Positions 34,240 to 41,184 of a stretch of DNA of 64,000 nucleotides are shown one piece after another. Where the stretch lies: positions 17,079 to 81,078 of the forward strand of contig JAQWBH010000002.1 of NCBI GenBank assembly GCA_028707405.1, written 5' to 3'. How positions within the stretch are numbered: the first letter of the stretch is position 1; every line of letters begins with the position of its first letter. The stretch comes from Parabacteroides sp. Lineage in GTDB: Bacteria; Bacteroidota; Bacteroidia; Bacteroidales; Tannerellaceae. The notes under the pieces are model-generated. The model saw only the letters and a list, made by a program, of their open reading frames with translations, had not been told where the DNA came from and ran no database searches. The translations under genes and the position numbers were made by a program.

Positions 34240-34247
34240 CAAAGGTA
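34240..34247 (-). promoter_or_regulatory. -7 promoter box for the PCMD lipoprotein
   Basis: Minus strand TACCTTTG fits TAnnTTTG, about 106 bases before the ATG, giving a longer leader than its neighbours. Confidence 0.55.
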
Positions 34248-34387
34248 AACAAAAAAGGAACCAAAATGAAACTTGAAATAACCGGATAAAGATTACATGC
34301 CAGAAAATTCAAAGCAATTATTAATATGCAAATGTAATGTCCTTTCCCGAAAATTCGATACATTTATATTTTTATTAGCGTTTTTTA

Positions 34388-34417
34388 TTGTACTACCCAA
34401 GTTAATATGTATATTTG
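34388..34417 (+). promoter_or_regulatory. -33/-7 promoter for the 34443 oxidoreductase
   Basis: TTG at 34388-34390 and TATATTTG at 34410-34417 are 19 bases apart, matching the Bacteroidota -33/-7 arrangement, 25 bases before the ATG. Confidence 0.65.
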
Positions 34418-34442
34418 GGGAGTGAATAAAATAAAAATTTCC

Positions 34443-35756
34443 ATGATTACACGAAGAGATTTTATCAGACAAGCCACTCTCCTGAGTGCCGGACTTACAA
34501 TGAGTCCGTTTTTCATCAAAGCAGGTAACGATGCTGTAGGAGCAAATGACAAGATCCATGTGGGTCTTATCGGTTGCAACGGCATGGGATTCGAAGATTT
34601 AAAAGCTTTCCTCCGCAATCCCGAAGTTGAATGTATTGCATTATGCGATGTTGATGAAAATGTAATGAACAACCGTGCAGCAGAGACAGAAAAAATCACA
34701 GGGAAAAAAGTCAAAAATCTGTACAAAGATTGGCGTAAACTAATCGATAATAAAGATATTGATGTTGTTATCATTGGTACGCCCGACCACTGGCATTGCC
34801 TATTGTTAGCTTCAGCCTGTGAAGCCGGAAAAGATGTGTACTGCGAAAAACCACTCGGCAATAGCATTGAAGAATGCAACATCATGGTACGCGCTTCCGA
34901 AAAATACAATAAAGTCGTACAAGTCGGACAATGGCAACGCAGCGACCCGCATTGGCAGGATGCCATGAACTTTGTTCATAGCGGACAATTAGGAAAAATA
35001 CGTACCGTTCGTGTATTTTCATATCAGGGATGGTGTCCTTCTATTCCGGTAAGACCGGATGAAACCGTTCCGGCCGGTGTGGATTATGAAATGTGGCTAG
35101 GGCCGGCTCCTGAAAGGGCATTCAATAGGAATCGATATCATTTCACATGGCGCTGGTTCTGGGATTATGCCGGTGGCTTGATGACCGATTGGGGTGTACA
35201 TCTGCTTGACTATGCTCTTTATGGAATGAATGTTACAGCTCCTAAATCAATTATGGCCTCAGGTGGAAAATTCGGATATCCGGATGATGCTTGCGAAACA
35301 CCGGATTTACTACAGACAGTCTACACCTTCGATGGATTCACTGTTTTGTGGGATCATGCTATAGGTATTGACGATGGCGCTTACGGACGCAACCATGGAT
35401 TGGGATTCGTGGGCGAAAATGGAACATTGGTCATTGATCGCAACGGATGGGAAGTAATCCCCGAAAAAGTGAACGGTAAAGCACGGATGGAAGCGGTTCC
35501 TCTAAAAAAGCAATATGGCGAAGGCGGACTTAACCTGCATGTAAAGAACCATTTGGAATGTATCAAATCGCGCAATCGTAACTGCAATGCAAGTATTGAA
35601 ATTGGAGCTCATATCGCAAAATTCTCTCAACTAGGTAACATTGCATACCGCACAGGAAAGAAACTTACTTGGGATGGCAAAAGTTTCCACGATGCTGAGG
35701 CTGACAGATACCTTTGTAAAGAATATAGAGCACCTTGGTCGCTGCCTAATATTTAA
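34443..35756 (+). CDS. Tat-exported Gfo/Idh/MocA-family oxidoreductase
   Basis: 437-residue Gfo/Idh/MocA-family protein. The ATG at 34443 gives MITRRDFIRQATLLSAG, a twin-arginine signal; the longer in-frame start lies inside the promoter. The nucleotide loop is GLIGCNGMG, the family EK pair is in CEKPLG, and TPDHWHC plus LMTDWGVHLLD supply the subgroup's active-site residues. It is related to the protein at 30753 (both have TPDHWH and a DWGxHxxD motif), so these two belong to the same subgroup and the 5944 protein to another. Probably periplasmic and acting on a sugar. Confidence 0.88.
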   Translation: MITRRDFIRQATLLSAGLTMSPFFIKAGNDAVGANDKIHVGLIGCNGMGFEDLKAFLRNPEVECIALCDVDENVMNNRAAETEKITGKKVKNLYKDWRKLIDNKDIDVVIIGTPDHWHCLLLASACEAGKDVYCEKPLGNSIEECNIMVRASEKYNKVVQVGQWQRSDPHWQDAMNFVHSGQLGKIRTVRVFSYQGWCPSIPVRPDETVPAGVDYEMWLGPAPERAFNRNRYHFTWRWFWDYAGGLMTDWGVHLLDYALYGMNVTAPKSIMASGGKFGYPDDACETPDLLQTVYTFDGFTVLWDHAIGIDDGAYGRNHGLGFVGENGTLVIDRNGWEVIPEKVNGKARMEAVPLKKQYGEGGLNLHVKNHLECIKSRNRNCNASIEIGAHIAKFSQLGNIAYRTGKKLTWDGKSFHDAEADRYLCKEYRAPWSLPNI

Positions 35757-35866
35757 AAAGCTATCATATAATACTTTATACCAATGTACAGGAGTCATCA
35801 TACTCTTGTACAATTTCTTATTTGGAAAAGAATTGTTAACTGACAATCATAATCACAACTTTTTCT

Positions 35867-35898
35867 CTTGTATATGTCTAAAAGAGTCCCTACTTTTG
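35867..35898 (+). promoter_or_regulatory. -33/-7 promoter for the acyl-CoA ligase
   Basis: CTTG at 35867-35870 and TACTTTTG at 35891-35898 are 20 bases apart, ending 23 bases before the ATG at 35922. Confidence 0.65.
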
Positions 35899-35921
35899 CA
35901 CAAATTTCATGTAAGTGTGCT

Positions 35922-37589
35922 ATGATTCAAGAGAATTTTATCAAGTTTTACGAAAAGAGTTTCAAAGAAAATTGGGAACTCCCCGCATTAACTAACTATA
36001 GTAAAGAAGGTGAGTGTTTTACTTATGGCGATATTGCCAAGGAAATTGCACGGATACATATTCTTTTTAAAGAATGCCAAATAAGAGAAGGTGATAAAAT
36101 TGCCTTGGTTGGAAAAGACAGTGCACACTGGTGTATTGTATACATGGCTACAATCACTTATGGGGCCGTGATCGTTCCGATTCTTCAAGATTTCAACCCG
36201 AATGATATTCACCATATCATCAATCATTCCGACTCTACATTTCTTTTTGTGAGCGATCGCGTTTGGGATTCGCTGGAAGAAGATAAAATAGAAGAGACAA
36301 GAGGGGTCTTTTCTTTATCCGACTTCCGCTGTCTGCATCAACGCGATGGAGAAAACATCCAGAAATTACTGCGCGAAATGGACAAAAAGATGAAAGACAA
36401 ATATCCAAAAGGGTTTAGCAAAGAAGATATTAAATATGCGGAGAAAAGCAATGAGGAAGTAGTATCCTTAAACTATACGTCAGGAACTACCGGATTCAGC
36501 AAGGGCGTTATGCTCACCGGCAATAATCTGGCAGGGAATGTCTCATATGGCATTAAATTAGGTGTTTTATTCAAAAGTGAACGTGAGCTTTGCTTCTTGC
36601 CTTTAGCACACGCATATAGCTGCGCATTTAATTTTCTGGTTCCAATGGCTGTAGGAGCCCACGTCTACCTTCTGGGCAAGACACCTTCACCCAAAATATT
36701 ACTCAAAGCTTTCGAGGAGGTTAAGCCCAACTTAATTCTAACTGTTCCTCTTATTCTTGAAAAGCTTTACAAGAAGATGATACTGCCTCAACTAAGTAAA
36801 ACAACAATGAAGCTGGCACTAAATATTCCTCTGATCGATATACGTATTTATGCACAAATTCGAAAAAAATTGATTGATGCAATGGGTGGACGTGTTCATG
36901 AAATTATTGTTGGAGGTGCGCCCATGAATCAGGAAGTAACAGATTTTCTTTACAAAATCAAATTCCCATTTACCATTGGATATGGAATGACCGAATGCGG
37001 ACCATTAATCTGTTATGATCATAACAATGAATACATTCCCGGTTCTTGTGGACAAGTGTTGAAAGGGATCATGGAAGCACGTATAGATTCTGAAGACCCA
37101 TATAATAAAGTAGGCGAAATCCAAATACGTGGCGAGAATGTAATGAAAGGATATTACAAAAATGAAGACGCTACCGCTAAGGCATTTACCGATGACGGCT
37201 GGTTCCTTACAGGCGATTTAGGCACTATTGATCATAATAATCACATTTATCTTCGTGGTAGATGCAAGACTATGATTCTTAGTTCTAATGGACAAAATAT
37301 CTATCCGGAAGAAATAGAATCGAAGCTCAACAACCTGCCTTGTGTCATGGAAAGTATCATTATTGAGAAGAATGATAAACTAATAGGGTTGGTGTATCCA
37401 GATTATGACATGGTTGACAGTACGGGAATTTCTCATGAAGACCTGCCTGTTATTATGGAACAAAATCGTTTGGAATTGAATAAATTGATCGCGCCTTATG
37501 AAGCGGTATCAAAAATCCAACTCTATCCAACTGAGTTTGAAAAAACTCCAAAGAAAAGTATCAAAAGGTATTTATATAGCAATTACTAA
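35922..37589 (+). CDS. AMP-dependent long-chain acyl-CoA ligase
   Basis: 555-residue cytoplasmic or membrane-associated acyl-adenylate-forming enzyme (FadD-like). Motifs in order: YTSGTTGFSKG (185-195, phosphate-binding loop), GYGMTECGP (353-361, adenine loop) and the hinge LTGDLGTIDHNNHIYLRGRCK with catalytic Lys near the C-terminus (TPKKSIKRYL). I start at the ATG at 35922, since the longer frame begins upstream of the transcription start. It activates fatty acids to acyl-CoA or for lipid synthesis; specificity is not visible. Confidence 0.92.
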   Translation: MIQENFIKFYEKSFKENWELPALTNYSKEGECFTYGDIAKEIARIHILFKECQIREGDKIALVGKDSAHWCIVYMATITYGAVIVPILQDFNPNDIHHIINHSDSTFLFVSDRVWDSLEEDKIEETRGVFSLSDFRCLHQRDGENIQKLLREMDKKMKDKYPKGFSKEDIKYAEKSNEEVVSLNYTSGTTGFSKGVMLTGNNLAGNVSYGIKLGVLFKSERELCFLPLAHAYSCAFNFLVPMAVGAHVYLLGKTPSPKILLKAFEEVKPNLILTVPLILEKLYKKMILPQLSKTTMKLALNIPLIDIRIYAQIRKKLIDAMGGRVHEIIVGGAPMNQEVTDFLYKIKFPFTIGYGMTECGPLICYDHNNEYIPGSCGQVLKGIMEARIDSEDPYNKVGEIQIRGENVMKGYYKNEDATAKAFTDDGWFLTGDLGTIDHNNHIYLRGRCKTMILSSNGQNIYPEEIESKLNNLPCVMESIIIEKNDKLIGLVYPDYDMVDSTGISHEDLPVIMEQNRLELNKLIAPYEAVSKIQLYPTEFEKTPKKSIKRYLYSNY

Positions 37590-37611
37590 AAATATGCAAG
37601 GAGTATTCATG

Positions 37612-37630
37612 AATTGAGCGATACTCAATT
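37612..37630 (+). terminator. Weak hairpin after the acyl-CoA ligase
   Basis: AATTGAG-CGATA-CTCAATT, 7-bp stem, followed by GTTATATAAT with few T. It could be a weak terminator. Confidence 0.4.
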
Positions 37631-37673
37631 GTTATATAATATTAAACTAATGAATATCTATAACATATAATAA

Positions 37674-37703
37674 ATTGAATTTCAACGTATTGAATTTTAA
37701 CAT
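37674..37703 (+). repeat. Tandem 15-bp repeat upstream of the Pro/Ala-rich lipoprotein
   Basis: ATTGAATTTCAACGT (37674-37688) is directly followed by ATTGAATTTTAACAT (37689-37703), 13 of 15 identical. Each unit contains a TTGAA-T-TTCAA-like palindrome. It lies 57 bases upstream of the -7 box. Confidence 0.5.
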
Positions 37704-37759
37704 GGATATTTTTTCAAAAAAAATATGTGTTATGTTATACCACGTATAAAATTAATTCA

Positions 37760-37767
37760 TACATTTG
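37760..37767 (+). promoter_or_regulatory. -7 promoter box for the Pro/Ala-rich lipoprotein
   Basis: TACATTTG fits TAnnTTTG, 47 bases before the ATG at 37815. Confidence 0.5.
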
Positions 37768-37814
37768 TACCGTTTTAGAAAGAAGAAATTATAGACCGTT
37801 TAAATTAAAAAAAA

Positions 37815-38030
37815 ATGAAAAAGTTAATTGCATTCGCTGCTGTTGTCGCAGCTATTTCTTTTGCATCTTGTGGTAGCAAATCTGCTGAAAATTCTGAATC
37901 TGCTGAAACAGCAGCTCCTACAGAAGAAGTTCAACCAGCTGCTCCTGCTGAAACACCAGCTCCTGCTGATTCAACAGCTACTCCTGCTGCTGCTCCTGCT
38001 GAAACACCAGCACCAGCTCCTGCAAAGTAA
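37815..38030 (+). CDS. Small Pro/Ala-rich lipoprotein
   Basis: 71-residue lipoprotein with signal peptide and lipobox Cys19 (SFASC). The mature 53 residues are low-complexity: Ser/Glu-rich, then repeated APAETPAPA units (PAAPAETPAPADSTATPAA, then APAETPAPAPAK). It is likely an extended, lipid-tethered stalk, or a peptidoglycan-spanning or surface-coat peptide. The residues FASCGSKSA around the lipobox are identical to those of the ABM lipoprotein at 28440. It has its own promoter and an exceptionally good terminator, which supports strong independent expression. Function is unknown. Confidence 0.78.
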   Translation: MKKLIAFAAVVAAISFASCGSKSAENSESAETAAPTEEVQPAAPAETPAPADSTATPAAAPAETPAPAPAK

Positions 38031-38060
38031 GTTGACAACTTCAGTGAAGTTAAAAGAGAC

Positions 38061-38095
38061 AGTCTGTATGTTTAGAACATACAGACTATTTTTTT
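38061..38095 (+). terminator. Strong rho-independent terminator after the small lipoprotein
   Basis: 12-bp perfect stem (AGTCTGTATGTT with its complement), TAG loop, then a run of seven T after one A. Confidence 0.9.
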
Positions 38096-38117
38096 GCCTA
38101 TAAGAAAATAGCATAAT

Positions 38118-38157
38118 AACAAAGTAGTCACTCCCAATCAGAAGTGACTACTTTGTT
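38118..38157 (-). terminator. Hairpin downstream of argF'
   Basis: 15-bp perfect stem (38118-38132 with 38143-38157), 10-base loop. On the minus strand only short T stretches (TTGTTATTAT) follow, so termination is likely but the U-tract is weak. Confidence 0.6.
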
Positions 38158-38183
38158 TGACTTTAGCAAGAAATAGCACTAGA

Positions 38184-39140
38184 TTATTCCAAATCCATTA
38201 AAATCCTTTTCAAAACTGTTTCAGCAGAGATTTCACGATTAGCTGCTTCAGGGATAACAATACTTTGAGGGCTTTCTATTACATCGTCTGAAACAATCAT
38301 ATTACGGCGTACGGGTAAGCAATGCATAAAATAAGCATTATTAGTTAACATCATTTTTTCCGCATCTACCGTCCAATTTCTATCCATACTAAGCACTTTA
38401 CCATAATTGGGATCACGATAAGCAGCCCAGTTTTTAGCATAAATAAAATCGGCCCCTTCAAAGGCTTTCTTCTGATCGTATTCAACTTGAGCATGACCAA
38501 CAAATTTAGGATCCAACTCGTAACCTTCTGGTTGTGTGATGATAAACTCATAATCCATGGCATTCATCCATTCAGCAAAACTATTTGGAACAGCTTGTGG
38601 TAATGATTTGGGATGAGGAGCCCAGGTCATAACAACTTTAGGACGTTTCGTCTTCTTGTATTCTTCAATTGTAATCAAATCGGCAAAGCTCTGTAAAGGA
38701 TGACGAGTTGCGGCTTCCATACTAAAAACAGGACGGCCCGAATAACGAATAAATTCACTTAATATTTTTTCATTATAATCGTCATCCTTATTCTCAAATT
38801 TAGCAAAAGAACGTACACCAATAACATCGCAATAGCAACCCATCACAGGTACAGCTTCAAGCAAATGCTCAGGCTTATCACCATCCATCACTACTCCACG
38901 CTCTGTTTCCAATTTCCACGCACCTTGATTAACATCAAGCACAATCGTATTCATACCCAAATTCATGGCTGCCTTTTGTGTTGAAAGACGTGTACGCAGA
39001 CTAGAATTAAAGAAAATCATTAGCAACGTCTTATTCTTTCCTAACTCAGTAAATTGAAAACGATCTTTCTTAATCTCGAAAGCGTCATTGAGCGCTTGTT
39101 TCAAGTCACCCAAATCCTGTACGCATGTAAAATTTTTCAT
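38184..39140 (-). CDS. argF': N-succinylornithine carbamoyltransferase
   Basis: Cytoplasmic enzyme of arginine synthesis that carbamoylates N-succinyl-L-ornithine, as in Bacteroides fragilis. At 318 residues it has the same length. The carbamoyl-phosphate loop is FFNSSLRTRLSTQKAA and the C-terminal HCLPVRRNM is the carbamoyltransferase HCLP motif. Residue 90 is Pro, which in the B. fragilis enzyme dictates succinyl- over acetyl-ornithine (acetyl enzymes have Glu there), so this window predicts the succinyl pathway. It has its own -7 box, overlapping the end of the gene upstream of it. Confidence 0.9.
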   Translation of the reverse strand: MKNFTCVQDLGDLKQALNDAFEIKKDRFQFTELGKNKTLLMIFFNSSLRTRLSTQKAAMNLGMNTIVLDVNQGAWKLETERGVVMDGDKPEHLLEAVPVMGCYCDVIGVRSFAKFENKDDDYNEKILSEFIRYSGRPVFSMEAATRHPLQSFADLITIEEYKKTKRPKVVMTWAPHPKSLPQAVPNSFAEWMNAMDYEFIITQPEGYELDPKFVGHAQVEYDQKKAFEGADFIYAKNWAAYRDPNYGKVLSMDRNWTVDAEKMMLTNNAYFMHCLPVRRNMIVSDDVIESPQSIVIPEAANREISAETVLKRILMDLE

Positions 39141-39171
39141 TTGTTCTTCATTTATTAATTAAATCACCATT

Positions 39172-39179
39172 CAAAGCTA
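39172..39179 (-). promoter_or_regulatory. -7 promoter box for argF'
   Basis: Minus strand TAGCTTTG fits TAnnTTTG, 32 bases before the argF' start and next to the stop of the lipase-like gene. Confidence 0.45.
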
Positions 39180-39180
39180 T

Positions 39181-40407
39181 CTACAATTCTTGCAGAATTT
39201 TCAATGCATAAGGGAGCGCTGTTCCTCCATGATCCAATTGTGTAGTCACTAATTCGACCTGACAACCTCTCTTTTTAAATGCATTATAAGCATTTAAGGC
39301 ATTTACATAAGGGACATAATGATCATTAGCCGCATGAATCATATAAATCGGAGCCTTAGGAGTCCAATCAATCAAACTATTTTTCTCTAAAGAATTATAA
39401 ATCTTTACATAAGTGGCATTATCCAATGTAAAGAGTTTTTCATTCAAAAAATCACTAATCTTGTCTGAACCAATCATCCTATTAATTTCGCTCGCAGTAT
39501 ATTTCTTACTATTATACCAATCATTATAATGTGATAACAATGGTTCCTTAAAGAGCGTTGAAAAATCGAGTTGCAAATTATCGCCATAATCAAGTCCTAT
39601 TAAAATATCAGGGATTGAACAAGGGTATGCGGTTGTATTTATTTGTGAGAATTCATTGAATGTTGCAACCAAATCATAAGGACCACTCCCGGCAAAAACA
39701 CGATCTACGAAGATTTTGTCTGAATATCGTTCTTCTGCCATTTTCTGGAATGCCAAAGCCGCTGCTCCACCTTGTGAGTATCCCATAACTATCAAATTAT
39801 TCTTTGGCTTAATACCAACAGAAGCTAAATACTCGCGAACGGCAAATACCATATCCACAGTTACACGACCTGTATTTTCGACATGTAGATATGGGTGTAC
39901 TAAATTTGAAGTCGACCCGAATCCGATAAAATCAGGAGATATAACCAAATAACCACGAAAAGCCAATAGAGATTCTGGTGTAAACAATGCAACAGAAGGG
40001 GCTTCATCGCTTTTAGTAATTGTATAATGCATACTTACAACCACCCCCTTAAATTGATTGTCTGACGGATAAGTTATAATACCTGATGCAGTAACCTCTT
40101 TGCCTTGAGGATCTTTTGTCAAATAATTGACTACATTCATTGATATTTCTCTATTGGAAGGAACATATGATGAGAACTGCCCGAAATTCATATCGGACAG
40201 CTTCTTCACCATCGCAGTCCGATCAAAATGCAAAGTATTCCCTACAGAAACAAGATACTTATTTAAGTCTTGCTTCTGCTCTATCTCTTGATTCTTATCA
40301 TCTCCACAAGCAGAGAAGATAATACTAAAGAAAATAAAGAACCAAAAGAGAGGATAAAAACTTACTCCCTTTTTTTGAATTTTATAATCCTTTTGCTTTT
40401 GCTTCAT
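39181..40407 (-). CDS. Lipase-like alpha/beta-hydrolase lipoprotein
   Basis: 408-residue lipoprotein (lipobox near FFSIIFSAC) of the alpha/beta-hydrolase fold, similar to secreted lipase/peptidase-S9-like enzymes. The nucleophile elbow is GYSQGG with Ser, and the acid and base are in AANDHYVPYV and QLDHGG. After the cysteine the sequence is GDDKNQE, an acidic start suggesting surface exposure. Two ATGs (40419 and 40407) are possible; I use the second, since it gives a more regular signal peptide. The gene starts inside the end of mazG, so it is probably translated from the same message. Substrate is unknown, most likely an ester. Confidence 0.8.
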   Translation of the reverse strand: MKQKQKDYKIQKKGVSFYPLFWFFIFFSIIFSACGDDKNQEIEQKQDLNKYLVSVGNTLHFDRTAMVKKLSDMNFGQFSSYVPSNREISMNVVNYLTKDPQGKEVTASGIITYPSDNQFKGVVVSMHYTITKSDEAPSVALFTPESLLAFRGYLVISPDFIGFGSTSNLVHPYLHVENTGRVTVDMVFAVREYLASVGIKPKNNLIVMGYSQGGAAALAFQKMAEERYSDKIFVDRVFAGSGPYDLVATFNEFSQINTTAYPCSIPDILIGLDYGDNLQLDFSTLFKEPLLSHYNDWYNSKKYTASEINRMIGSDKISDFLNEKLFTLDNATYVKIYNSLEKNSLIDWTPKAPIYMIHAANDHYVPYVNALNAYNAFKKRGCQVELVTTQLDHGGTALPYALKILQEL

Positions 40408-41167
40408 TCCATATCTCATCCATTTCTGCTAATGTCATATTTTTTAAGGACTTCCCTTGCCTGATCGTATGCTCTTCCAAATAATTAAAGCGGCGAATAA
40501 ACTTCTGATTTGTACGTTCTAAAGCATTATCGGGATTGATTCTATATAAACGAGCAGCATTGATCAGGCTAAAAAATAAATCACCAAATTCGGCCTCCAT
40601 ATTGTCAGAATCCAACCTTTCAATCACTTCTTTCAATTCATTGAATTCTTCATTTACTTTATCCCATACCTGCTCACGTTGTTCCCAGTCGAAACCCACA
40701 TTACGAGCTTTATCTTGAATCCTATAAGCTTTCACTACAGAAGGAAGTGCATCAGGAACACCTTCCAGAACAGTTTTATTCCCACCTTTTTCCTTGAGTT
40801 TCAATTGTTCCCAGTTCTGTTCGACCTTTCCTGCACTATTTGCTTCAACATTTCCATAAACATGCGGATGCCGGTAAATCAGTTTCTGACATAAGGCATC
40901 GCATACCTCTTTGATGTCAAAGGCACTTTTTTCTTCACCAATTTTTGCATAGAAAACTACATGAAGAAGTAAGTCTCCTAATTCTTTTTTTATATTGTTA
41001 TTGTCACCTTTCATGATGGCATCACACAATTCATAAGTTTCTTCAATTGTATTTGTTCGAAGACTCTCATTAGTTTGCTTTCGGTCCCACGGGCATTTTT
41101 CCCGTAATTCATCCATAATATCAAGCAGGCGTCCGAAAGCCTCCATTTTCTCTTGTTTTGTTGCCAT
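40382..41167 (-). CDS. mazG: Nucleoside triphosphate pyrophosphohydrolase MazG
   Basis: 261-residue cytoplasmic all-alpha NTP pyrophosphatase with two MazG domains. The first carries CPWDRKQT, then EETYELCDAI and KELGDLLLHVVFYAKIGEE, the EExxE..ExxD metal site; the second repeats EFGDLFFSLINAARLY. It cleaves NTPs to NMP and pyrophosphate, in nucleotide-pool cleaning or the stringent response. It is 17 bases after the DsbD-like gene and overlaps the start of the lipase-like gene, indicating an operon. Confidence 0.93.
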   Translation of the reverse strand: MATKQEKMEAFGRLLDIMDELREKCPWDRKQTNESLRTNTIEETYELCDAIMKGDNNNIKKELGDLLLHVVFYAKIGEEKSAFDIKEVCDALCQKLIYRHPHVYGNVEANSAGKVEQNWEQLKLKEKGGNKTVLEGVPDALPSVVKAYRIQDKARNVGFDWEQREQVWDKVNEEFNELKEVIERLDSDNMEAEFGDLFFSLINAARLYRINPDNALERTNQKFIRRFNYLEEHTIRQGKSLKNMTLAEMDEIWNEAKAKGL

Positions 41168-41184
41168 AATTATATTTTGCTCTT

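Larger units (their letters stand above)
34135..34442. other. Divergent intergenic region, 308 bases
   Basis: It holds the two outward promoters (34247-34240 minus, 34410-34417 plus) and one inverted repeat (34223-34236). The stretch 34260-34380 is AT-rich and shows nothing else I can support. Confidence 0.6.
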
